Assembly (NCBI GenBank): GCA_017403085.1
Contig: JAFQOQ010000030.1
Span: 1-41,131 of the forward strand
Direction of reading: 5' to 3'
Length of the DNA: 41,131 nucleotides
From: Alphaproteobacteria bacterium
GTDB taxonomy: Bacteria > Pseudomonadota > Alphaproteobacteria > Rs-D84
Numbering within the stretch: the stretch's first letter is position 1; every line of letters begins with the position of its first letter. The position numbers and the translations under genes were made by a program. The notes beneath the pieces were generated by a model. It did no database searches. It was given only the letters and a program-made list of their open reading frames with translations, and had not been told where the DNA came from. Positions 15,143 through 22,062 of this stretch are shown in pieces.

Positions 15143-16961
15143 ATTTCTGAACGAAATGCACACTGTATTGCGGCTTTTTGTCCGACCCCAGTGATGCACG
15201 AACAACCTTGTTTGATGCAACCTGGACCGCGCGAACCAAATTGTTTCTGTCTTTGCGTTCGGCCTTGGTTAATCCGTCAATTGCCTTGGTAATTTCAATT
15301 TGAATTTGACGTTTCATAAAGCCTGTTTCGTCCGTCTCAAAAATTCCTGCGCTGGACACTTCTGGGACACCCTTTAAGAAGCCACGTTTATCAACCGGCA
15401 ATGTGACAAAGACAGCACCATTTGACGCAATTTTCTTGCGGTTTTTATAAACCTGGTCGTTGGCACTGCGTTCTGTTTCGCCTTCCATAACGACGTAACT
15501 GGTTTCAATAGTTTCTGCAACGTATGGTTCGGCACCATCGGATAGCGCAACCATTTCCCCGTTGTGAATTACCATCATATGCTTGGCACCGCCACGTTCC
15601 ATGGCCATTTTGCCATTTAACATTTCGTTAATATAATCGCCATGCATTGGAACGGATACCTGAGGATGAACCATATCATAGAATTTTTCTAATTCTGGGC
15701 GTCCGGCATGCCCACTGGCGTGCAGATTATCGGTATCAAATATCGTATGTGTTTTTACACCCATACGCGCCAGTTTGTTATACAGATATGATACGTCTTG
15801 TTCGCGCCCAGGTATAATGATTGCACTGAAAACAACAGTGTCTGTTGGTTGCAGTTTTAATTCTTTGACCTGGCCATGACACAGGCGTGTCAGCATTGCA
15901 AACTTTTCACCCTGGGAACCGGTTAAGAAAATCGCCTGTTTTTCTGCGGGCAAATCTTTGATGTCGCTGTGCAGATAAACGTCGTCTTTGTTTATATAGC
16001 CAAATTCAATTCCAATTTCACGGAATTCTGGCAATCCAACGTATGGCACAGGATTTGGATTACTGCGTTCTTTGATGGCGGCAACGCGACCAGCAGCACG
16101 CGCGGCCTGTGCGAACATTTTCATACGCGCCAGACTGCGTGAGTAGCCCGTCACCAAAACACGTCCCGGGGCATTTTTCATGATTTCTGTTAATGTTTCG
16201 CGAACCTGGGTTTCAGTTGTCTGTTTTGTTTGGCGCGAAGAATTTGTGGAATCGCACATACACGCCAATAATTTTGGATCAGAACCAATTTCTTTTAGGC
16301 GCGCAAAATCTGTTGGTGCTTCGATTGGAATATCATCGTTGAACGTCCAGTCGCCTGTATGTAAAATTTTGCCCGCACCTGTTTTAATAATTAACATTTG
16401 CGCTTCGGGTACGGAATGGGTGACGTGAAATGTTTCCACTTCGAACGGGTTTAAATCCAGCACTGCGCCATTATGATCAAATTCAACAATATCACGCGCA
16501 TCATCAAAATCCATTTCAATACCACGGAATGTGCGACGCAAAATTTCTGCAGGGAAACGCGTACAATAAATAGGCTTTCTGAATTTTGGCCATATGAATT
16601 TTAATGCGCCAATATGATCTTCGTGACCGTGTGTGATAACAAAGCCAACAACGTCTTTCTTGCGCTTTTCCAGCCATGTTGTATCACAGTACTGAACATC
16701 GCCCGCGCCAATTTCTTCTTCTAGGAAGCCCATACCGCAATCGACAATCAGGTATTTGCCCTTGTACTTATAAACATACATATTTTGGCCGATATGTTCC
16801 AATCCGCCCAAGGCCATAAAATAGACCTTTTTATCGTTATTGTCATTTTCGTGTTGGTTCATACCCTTAATCTTTTCGGGTGTTTTTGGTGTGGCGCCCT
16901 TTTTCTTGGACGGCTGTTTTGGTGCAGTTGCAACCGATTTTTTTTCTTTTACTTTTACCAT
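15141..16961 (-). CDS. rnj: Ribonuclease J
   Basis: A 606-residue metallo-beta-lactamase/beta-CASP RNase. The zinc motif is H111-G-H-E-D-H116; further ligands appear in LHTGDWTF and in the beta-CASP segments (GRVLVTGYSRSLARM; FLTGSQGE; HASGHAGRPELEKFYDMV; PMHGDYINE). It combines 5'-3' exo- and endonuclease activity in mRNA decay and rRNA maturation. The N-terminal 45 residues are a Lys/Pro/Ala-rich extension not found in most homologues. The gene stands alone with a roughly 190-nt structured leader (16962-17152). Confidence 0.93.
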   Translation of the reverse strand: MVKVKEKKSVATAPKQPSKKKGATPKTPEKIKGMNQHENDNNDKKVYFMALGGLEHIGQNMYVYKYKGKYLIVDCGMGFLEEEIGAGDVQYCDTTWLEKRKKDVVGFVITHGHEDHIGALKFIWPKFRKPIYCTRFPAEILRRTFRGIEMDFDDARDIVEFDHNGAVLDLNPFEVETFHVTHSVPEAQMLIIKTGAGKILHTGDWTFNDDIPIEAPTDFARLKEIGSDPKLLACMCDSTNSSRQTKQTTETQVRETLTEIMKNAPGRVLVTGYSRSLARMKMFAQAARAAGRVAAIKERSNPNPVPYVGLPEFREIGIEFGYINKDDVYLHSDIKDLPAEKQAIFLTGSQGEKFAMLTRLCHGQVKELKLQPTDTVVFSAIIIPGREQDVSYLYNKLARMGVKTHTIFDTDNLHASGHAGRPELEKFYDMVHPQVSVPMHGDYINEMLNGKMAMERGGAKHMMVIHNGEMVALSDGAEPYVAETIETSYVVMEGETERSANDQVYKNRKKIASNGAVFVTLPVDKRGFLKGVPEVSSAGIFETDETGFMKRQIQIEITKAIDGLTKAERKDRNNLVRAVQVASNKVVRASLGSDKKPQYSVHFVQK

Positions 16962-16990
16962 TTATAATCCTTTTTTATAGTTAATATTTC

Positions 16991-17138
16991 GCACAACCAC
17001 CCAATTCATTGCCAATAAAGAAAATTTATTATCTTTATCTGTAGTGAATCTGTGGTTGTGCCACCAACCCCATGATAGTTTATTTGCAAATAATAAATAC
17101 ATAGGGATAAATGTGTTCTTGGACATAGTGTGTCCAAG
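16991..17138 (-). promoter_or_regulatory. Structured 5' leader of RNase J
   Basis: Three inverted repeats lie in the predicted leader. A perfect 8-bp hairpin (17118-17125 with 17131-17138) sits near the 5' end. A long-range 10-bp pair GCACAACCAC / GTGGTTGTGC joins 16991-17000 and 17052-17061. A local 5-bp hairpin GGTTG/CAACC (17054-17058 with 17065-17069) uses some of the same bases, so it cannot form together with the long-range stem. Alternative structures in an RNase leader suggest autoregulation (inference). No gene is supported in 16962-17190. Confidence 0.42.
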
Positions 17139-17158
17139 CATTCTCTCGGGTAAGATAT

Positions 17159-17186
17159 ATGATAGTGCGTTTTGGCGTAAAATCAA
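17159..17186 (-). promoter_or_regulatory. Putative promoter of the RNase J gene
   Basis: Minus strand: TTGATT (17186-17181), 16-nt spacer, TATCAT (17164-17159). Start near 17152, just before the first leader hairpin. Confidence 0.48.
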
Positions 17187-17194
17187 GTGAATAA

Positions 17195-17218
17195 AAAATC
17201 CCCCATGTGGGGGATTTT
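17195..17218 (-). terminator. Terminator of the 17222 gene
   Basis: AAAATCCCCC (17195-17204) and GGGGGATTTT (17209-17218), a perfect 10-bp stem with a 4-nt loop followed by T-rich sequence on the minus strand. Confidence 0.82.
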
Positions 17219-17221
17219 GTA

Positions 17222-17740
17222 TTACTGTGCCACTTCTGGTGCAGGCTGAGGTTTGCGTCCCTTGCCCTTGTGCATACGTTTGTTCAGAATGCGATATTCG
17301 TCACGATCGATGCAACCGTCATTGTTTGCATCAACAGTTGGCAACATTTCCAACATTTTTGGGCACTTTACAGATTCAGTGACCAGGCAACCATTTGCGA
17401 ATTCTGCGCGCGGGGCATGCATGCCACGTTTATTGCAGCAGCACATTTTTGCCGCAGCAAAACCCAATGCAAAAATCACAAAGATAACAAATAATTTTCT
17501 GATAAAGCGACCAAAGCCACGCTTATGATGGCACTGGCATTCATGGCCACATGGACATGGTGTAACCGCAGGTGCTGGCATTTCAACAACTGGGGCAACC
17601 TTTTTTGGGGCCGCTTTTTTCACAGGTGCCTTTTTTGGTGCCGCCTTGGCAACCGGCTTTTTAGCCGTCGCAGGTTTTGAAACAGTCTTTTTTACAGGGG
17701 CTTTTTTAGCCGCAGGTTTTTTGATGGATTTTTCTGCCAT
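17222..17740 (-). CDS. Membrane protein with histone H1-like tail and EF-hand
   Basis: A 172-residue mosaic protein. Residues 1-58 are Lys/Ala/Pro repeats (KKAPVKK, KKPVAKAAPKK) like an H1 tail. Residues 62-72 are a Cys/His cluster (C62, C64, H66, C68, C70, H71, H72) that could bind metal. One transmembrane helix spans about 82-98, ending in C100-C102. Near the C-terminus a canonical EF-hand loop reads D137-x-N139-x-D141-G-x-I-D145-x-x-E148. By the positive-inside rule the basic tail is cytoplasmic and the EF-hand periplasmic. No family was recognised; a nucleoid- or RNA-tethering role is speculation. It has its own promoter and terminator. Confidence 0.72.
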   Translation of the reverse strand: MAEKSIKKPAAKKAPVKKTVSKPATAKKPVAKAAPKKAPVKKAAPKKVAPVVEMPAPAVTPCPCGHECQCHHKRGFGRFIRKLFVIFVIFALGFAAAKMCCCNKRGMHAPRAEFANGCLVTESVKCPKMLEMLPTVDANNDGCIDRDEYRILNKRMHKGKGRKPQPAPEVAQ

Positions 17741-17769
17741 TTGTCCTTCCTTTTTTGTTTTACAGTTGG

Positions 17770-17798
17770 ATTGTATTCAATATCAAAAAAGATGTAAA
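17770..17798 (-). promoter_or_regulatory. Promoter of the H1-tail/EF-hand gene
   Basis: Minus strand: TTTACA (17798-17793), 17-nt spacer, TACAAT (17775-17770). AAGGAAGG precedes the ATG at 17740. Confidence 0.58.
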
Positions 17799-17820
17799 GA
17801 ATTTTTTTGACTAAATGCAC

Positions 17821-17849
17821 TTGAATTTACGCAAGTATATATTTATAAT
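17821..17849 (+). promoter_or_regulatory. Promoter of trpS
   Basis: TTGAAT (17821-17826), 17-nt spacer, TATAAT (17844-17849). Start predicted at 17856-17857, giving a leader of about 145 nt before trpS. Confidence 0.65.
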
Positions 17850-17856
17850 TTTTATC

Positions 17857-17913
17857 ATGATGAAAAATAAATGTATCTTTTCTGTATGTTTTTGCTGGCG
17901 CAATGTCGCCTAG
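17857..17913 (+). CDS. Possible leaderless leader peptide upstream of trpS
   Basis: The predicted first nucleotide of the trpS transcript is the A of an ATG that opens MMKNKCIFSVCFCWRNVA, then TAG. The single Trp codon (UGG) overlaps the 5' arm of a small GGCG/CGCC hairpin followed by a T6 run, and a second GCCC/GGGC hairpin with a T-rich tail follows. Leaderless leader peptides with Trp codons control trp genes in rhizobia. With one Trp and a weak stem this is only a candidate attenuator. Confidence 0.33.
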   Translation: MMKNKCIFSVCFCWRNVA

Positions 17914-18001
17914 GTATTTTTTATTCCCTGCCCTGAAAAATTTGGGCTTTCATTTTTAATATAAAATCAGTAGAATTCTTAACAGAAAAAGGTTATTAGA
18001 C

Positions 18002-19000
18002 ATGTCAAACACAGATAAAATAGTATTAACAGGCATCAAGCCAACTGGTATGCCACATTTGGGAAATTATATTGGGGCGTTAAAGCCACTGATAGAACAG
18101 GCAAAAACAAACAAGACTTTCATGTTCATCGCAGATTTACATGCGCTGAACAGTATTCACGATTCCAACATGATAAAACAGCATACGTATGAAATTGCCG
18201 CGATGCTGATTGCGTTGGGGTTAAATCTGGATAATGCAATTCTGTTTCGCCAATCTGATATAGATGAAATATATCAGCTGAATACACTGTTGATGAATGT
18301 GACGCCAAAGGGACTGATGAACCGCGCGCATTCGTACAAGGCGGCGATGGATAAAAACATCGCAAATGGTGATGATGTCGATGCAGGGGTCAATATGGGA
18401 CTATATACATATCCAATATTGATGACTGCGGATATACTGCTGTATAATTCTGATATTGTGCCAGTTGGCGCAGATCAAAAACAGCACGTAGAATTTGCAC
18501 GTGATATTGCGGGATACTTTAACCATACATATGGCGACACATTTAAAATGCCAGAACCTGTAATCGGTCACGACACAGGACTGGTTCCGGGATTAGACGG
18601 CCGGAAAATGAGCAAGTCGTACGATAATACAATTGCACTGTTTGCGCCAGAGAAGGAATTGAAAAAGAAAATCATGCGAATTATCACGGATTCCAAAGCA
18701 CCAGAAGATGCAAAAAATCCTGATGAATCGACGATTTATCAGTTGTATAAACATTTTGCAAGCCAATCAGAAATTGCGGAATTCGCAGAAATGTTCCGCG
18801 CAGGTGGGATGGGATACGGCACGGCAAAAACAATTCTGTTCGATAAAATAAATGCTGTGCTGGCTGGGCCACGCGCAGAATATGAACGCCTGATGGCAAA
18901 TACGGCGGAAATTGACGCAATATTGGCAGACGGCGCAAAACGCGCAAAGGCCATAGCGACCGAAACACTGGCGCGTGTAAAGAAAGCAATGCTGGGATAA
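18002..19000 (+). CDS. trpS: Tryptophanyl-tRNA synthetase
   Basis: A 332-residue class I synthetase. The HIGH-type signature is TGMPHLGNYIG near the N-terminus after GIKPT, and the second signature is DGRKMSKSYDN. The Trp pocket segment LMTADILLYNSDIVPVGADQKQHVE matches bacterial TrpRS. Length is typical (about 330). AAAAGG lies upstream of the ATG. The gene heads a run with the SIMPL gene (19 nt gap) and xerC. Confidence 0.96.
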   Translation: MSNTDKIVLTGIKPTGMPHLGNYIGALKPLIEQAKTNKTFMFIADLHALNSIHDSNMIKQHTYEIAAMLIALGLNLDNAILFRQSDIDEIYQLNTLLMNVTPKGLMNRAHSYKAAMDKNIANGDDVDAGVNMGLYTYPILMTADILLYNSDIVPVGADQKQHVEFARDIAGYFNHTYGDTFKMPEPVIGHDTGLVPGLDGRKMSKSYDNTIALFAPEKELKKKIMRIITDSKAPEDAKNPDESTIYQLYKHFASQSEIAEFAEMFRAGGMGYGTAKTILFDKINAVLAGPRAEYERLMANTAEIDAILADGAKRAKAIATETLARVKKAMLG

Positions 19001-19019
19001 ATAATACAGGAGAGAGAAT

Positions 19020-19748
19020 ATGAAAAAAACACTTGTTTGGATTGGAAGCGTTATTGGGGTGGCGGCCGTTATGGCATTGGCATTCGGTGCCATGGAACGG
19101 CATCAAAACCCAGATGTGGTTGCAGTCAATGGGATATGCAATACGTCCGTAGAGAAAGATAAAACCGCAATTACGTTGCGTGTGACGACGCTGGCCCAGG
19201 TGGCGTCGGAATCTATGCGTAATGCGACGGCACAGATGGCACAAATAACAGACTATCTGAAAACACTGCCTGTGAAAATGCAGACAACGCGATTTAGTTC
19301 GTATGAAAAAACAGAGTGGGATCACGAAACACAAAAATCTGTATCACAGGGCATAGAAACAACAATCGCGGTGGAAGTGTCTGCGGATAATATCAGTACG
19401 ATTGAAAACATATTGGAAAAATTCGCTGGGAATTCAAATGTTTATTCTGAAAACCTGAGAATGTACAGCAGTCCAGAAAAATTAACGGCCGCCCAGGAAA
19501 AATGTTTAGGCGAAGCAGTCGAAAACGCCCGCGTGCGCGCAAATGCACTGGCCAGTGGGGACGGCAAAAAAGTCGGTAAAATGCTGTCTGTGGCATATGG
19601 CACAAACGCAAATGAAATGGTTGCACCAACTAATCTGAGAATGGCCAAGGTTGCAATGACAGAGTCTGCGTTTGATGCAGGTGGCAGTATCGTTGCAACA
19701 GATACAGATGTAAGTGTATCTGTGCATGCGGTATTCGAAATAAGATAG
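19020..19748 (+). CDS. SIMPL-domain (DUF541) exported protein
   Basis: A 242-residue protein with an N-terminal hydrophobic segment (residues 5-25, signal or anchor) followed by the SIMPL/DUF541 fold: VAVNGICNTSVEKDKTAITLRVTT opening strand, an ARVRANALASGDGKKVGKMLSV helix-strand, and a terminal VSVSVHAVFEIR strand. Relatives form large periplasmic or surface assemblies, and some are linked to oxidative stress, but no precise function is known. GGAGAGAG precedes the ATG. It lies between trpS and xerC. Confidence 0.82.
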   Translation: MKKTLVWIGSVIGVAAVMALAFGAMERHQNPDVVAVNGICNTSVEKDKTAITLRVTTLAQVASESMRNATAQMAQITDYLKTLPVKMQTTRFSSYEKTEWDHETQKSVSQGIETTIAVEVSADNISTIENILEKFAGNSNVYSENLRMYSSPEKLTAAQEKCLGEAVENARVRANALASGDGKKVGKMLSVAYGTNANEMVAPTNLRMAKVAMTESAFDAGGSIVATDTDVSVSVHAVFEIR

Positions 19749-19757
19749 GTATAATTT

Positions 19758-20672
19758 ATGAACGATGTCGTTGCCGATTTTATAAAATATTTGCTGGATA
19801 CGAAAAAGTATTCGCAATATACGGCAACGGCATATGAAACAGACATTTATGATTTCCTGAAGTTCTATGAAAATTATCGTGGGGCAAAAATTTTGCCACG
19901 CGATATGGCAACAGTTGATACATTATGTTTTCGTGCATGGTTGGCCGATAGGCAACGTCGCAATATGGCACACAAATCAACGGCGCGTGCGTTGTCATCG
20001 CTGCGGGGATTGTATCGATTCTTGGCGCGTCACTATAATATTGAAAACGATGCGATTGGACTGATATCGTCACCAAAGGTGCCCAGAAAACTGTCCAAGG
20101 CAATTGATGCAGTTGATGTTGAAAATATGCGTGGCGCAATCAAGGAAATTGATGCACGCGAACCGTGGCTGGCGGCGCGTGATTGGGCGTTGGTGGTGCT
20201 GATATTCGGTTGTGGCCTGCGAATTTCTGAGGCATTAAATCTGACCAATCAAGATATTGCAACGCGTCCAGAAATACTAAGGATTATGGGTAAAGGAAAA
20301 AAAGAACGCATTGTGCCGGTTTTGCCCGTGGTGTGGAACGCAATAGACCAATATATCAAAGTGCGCCCATTTGGAAATGGGTATGACGATAAACTGTTTC
20401 GCAGTGTGCGCGGATTGCCCATGTCGCCAAGAATGGCAGAAAAAGTTATAGAACAACTGAGAAATTATTTGCAATTGCCTGATTATGTGACGCCACATGC
20501 GTTGCGACATACATTTGCGACGGCGCTGTTGGCAGGTGGTGCAGATTTGCGCAGTTTGCAGGAACTGCTGGGGCATTCGTCATTATCGACAACACAACTT
20601 TATACCAAAGTCAATATGGCAGAAATTAGTAATATATACGCAAATGCACATCCGCGTGCCAACGAAGAATAA
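19758..20672 (+). CDS. xerC: Tyrosine recombinase XerC/XerD
   Basis: A 304-residue tyrosine recombinase that resolves chromosome dimers at dif. The SAM-like N-terminal core-binding domain spans about 1-95. The catalytic residues are R155 (GLRISEA), the GKGKKER lysine near 181, H247 and R250 (HALRH), H273 (LGHSS) and Y282 (TQLYT). XerC and XerD are hard to separate by eye; XerC is preferred slightly from the short GLRISEAL and LGHSSLSTTQLYT forms. It is outside the island and looks chromosomal. It converges on the PHP gene with a 7-nt gap. Confidence 0.87.
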   Translation: MNDVVADFIKYLLDTKKYSQYTATAYETDIYDFLKFYENYRGAKILPRDMATVDTLCFRAWLADRQRRNMAHKSTARALSSLRGLYRFLARHYNIENDAIGLISSPKVPRKLSKAIDAVDVENMRGAIKEIDAREPWLAARDWALVVLIFGCGLRISEALNLTNQDIATRPEILRIMGKGKKERIVPVLPVVWNAIDQYIKVRPFGNGYDDKLFRSVRGLPMSPRMAEKVIEQLRNYLQLPDYVTPHALRHTFATALLAGGADLRSLQELLGHSSLSTTQLYTKVNMAEISNIYANAHPRANEE

Positions 20673-20679
20673 GCCCAGA

Positions 20680-21540
20680 TTATTTGCCACGTTGGTGCAG
20701 ATTAAGCAATTGATTTAGCGTGGCAAATCTTTGTATGCCACAATCGCGTGCAAACTGTTTTGCGACAGTGAAATTTGCACCGATTTGTTGTGTGCTGTGT
20801 GCATCATCGGACAATAATACAGGAACATTGTACTGCGCCGCCAATTTAAGAATAGAATCACACGGATATGGTTGTGGGATAATTGTGCGATAGCCACTGG
20901 TATTTATTTCAATTGGTGTGCCACATGATGCAATCGTCTGTAATGTTTGCGCATGGATGTTATGCCATTTTGGTTCAATACCTAAATTGCATTTGCGCGG
21001 CAAATCCAGGTGCGCAATCCAATTAAAGATATTTGATGCCGCCAAACGGCGAATATTTTCCCAATATTGCATCAACATTTTATCACGCGTCTTAGAATCA
21101 GCAGACGCCATATCATGGACATTACATACATTACCATTGTGTTCAACAAAATGCGCCGCCCCAATGATATAATCTGGGCGCAGCAGTTCATAGGTACGCG
21201 CAAAACCATCGTGCCATTGGGGGGTGTCGAAAAAATCCACCTCTAGCCCGCGCAAAAGACGAATATCTGGGTTTTCAGATTGCAGGCGCGTCAATTCGCG
21301 ATAGTGCGGCTCAAATTTTTGTAGCGCGTCTGAAAAACTGGCGGAATAAATAGATGCGTACCCAGATGCGCTGGCGTATTTATACATTTTACTGTGGCAA
21401 ATTTTTGGATGCACAATAAAGTGATTTGATATACCAATGCAATCAAAGCCCAACTGGCGGGCGCGCGCAATCATTTCTGCCGGTGTGTTTTGTCCGTCAA
21501 AGCCCCAAGTATGTGTATGTAGCGTAAATTTCTGGGTCAT
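20680..21540 (-). CDS. PHP-domain phosphatase, histidinol-phosphatase-like
   Basis: A 286-residue PHP hydrolase. Metal ligands are seen in TLHTHTWGFDG, GISNHF, RLLRGLEVDF, GAAHFVEHNG, WIAHLDLP and LLSDDAHS, in the order of the HisK/YcdX-like group. It may dephosphorylate histidinol phosphate or another small phosphate ester; no his genes are nearby. I chose ATG 21540; an upstream in-frame extension runs through a terminator and the neighbouring cold-shock gene and is unlikely. A 10-bp inverted repeat (20682-20691 with 20719-20728) lies in its last codons, perhaps ending transcription of convergent xerC. Confidence 0.8.
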   Translation of the reverse strand: MTQKFTLHTHTWGFDGQNTPAEMIARARQLGFDCIGISNHFIVHPKICHSKMYKYASASGYASIYSASFSDALQKFEPHYRELTRLQSENPDIRLLRGLEVDFFDTPQWHDGFARTYELLRPDYIIGAAHFVEHNGNVCNVHDMASADSKTRDKMLMQYWENIRRLAASNIFNWIAHLDLPRKCNLGIEPKWHNIHAQTLQTIASCGTPIEINTSGYRTIIPQPYPCDSILKLAAQYNVPVLLSDDAHSTQQIGANFTVAKQFARDCGIQRFATLNQLLNLHQRGK

Positions 21541-21566
21541 TTTAAATGATATTGTTATGCAAAAAA

Positions 21567-21592
21567 AATCCCCCGTTGTCGGGGGATTTGTT
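21567..21592 (-). terminator. Terminator of the cold-shock gene
   Basis: AATCCCCCG (21567-21575) pairs with CGGGGGATT (21580-21588) around a 4-nt loop, followed on the minus strand by eight T residues in total. It lies between the cold-shock gene and the PHP gene. Confidence 0.78.
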
Positions 21593-21934
21593 TTATTTTT
21601 TCCAAAACGCAAAACTACGACGCGATGATTTTTCTTCGCGGGATTTGCGATCTTCGGCGGCACGACGGCGTTCGGCACGACGTTCCTGGAAACGACGCGC
21701 AGATTCTTCGTCGCGCTGAATCAATGTAATAGTTGTGGCGGCGATTTTTCCGTCGCGAATTTCTTCTTCGAATTCTACGATATCATTTTCATTTAAAAAT
21801 CTGATACCTGCTGCCTTTAATGAACTAGAATGAACAAATACATCATCCATGTTTCCGTTTTCGTTTGGCGTGTCTGGACAGATAAATCCAAAACATTTTT
21901 TGCCATTATACCATCTTACTTTTCCTTGACGCAT
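21593..21934 (-). CDS. Cold-shock domain protein with charged tail
   Basis: A 113-residue protein. The first 70 residues are a cold-shock domain (GKVRWYNGKKCFGFICPD with an RNP1-like motif, VFVHSSSLKAAG with RNP2, FEEEIRDGKIAATTITLI), a single-strand RNA/DNA binder. The remaining 40 residues are very rich in Arg/Glu (RFQERRAERRRAAEDRKSREEKSSRR), longer than the about 70-residue CspA. The 5' leader contains a 7-bp hairpin (21963-21987). The tail may add nonspecific RNA binding (inference). Confidence 0.87.
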   Translation of the reverse strand: MRQGKVRWYNGKKCFGFICPDTPNENGNMDDVFVHSSSLKAAGIRFLNENDIVEFEEEIRDGKIAATTITLIQRDEESARRFQERRAERRRAAEDRKSREEKSSRRSFAFWKK

Positions 21935-21962
21935 AATCGTTATCCTTTGTTATGCTGGTTAT

Positions 21963-21987
21963 GGTTCTGCGAGACACATTCAGAACC
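21963..21987 (-). promoter_or_regulatory. Hairpin in the leader of the cold-shock gene
   Basis: GGTTCTG (21963-21969) and CAGAACC (21981-21987) form a 7-bp stem with an 11-nt loop about 30 nt upstream of the start. Cold-shock mRNAs often have structured leaders that change with temperature. No promoter was assigned with confidence. Confidence 0.35.
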
Positions 21988-22028
21988 TGATGTAATTGTG
22001 ACATTTTTGTGGCGCTAACGCAAGGGGA

Positions 22029-22055
22029 ATAAAAAGACCCGAAAAAACGGGTCTT
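22029..22055 (-). terminator. Terminator of the lysS operon
   Basis: AAGACCCG (22034-22041) pairs with CGGGTCTT (22048-22055); the minus strand continues with TTTTTATT. It follows the RelA/SpoT-like gene. Confidence 0.8.
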
Positions 22056-22062
22056 GATATCA

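Noticed and set aside
16962..17186. 74-codon minus-strand frame upstream of RNase J
   Set aside because: It covers the predicted promoter and leader hairpins, lacks a ribosome site, and has no recognisable sequence.
21541..21678. N-terminal extension of the PHP phosphatase gene
   Set aside because: It would pass through the cold-shock gene terminator and 3' end; the PHP domain begins right after ATG 21540.
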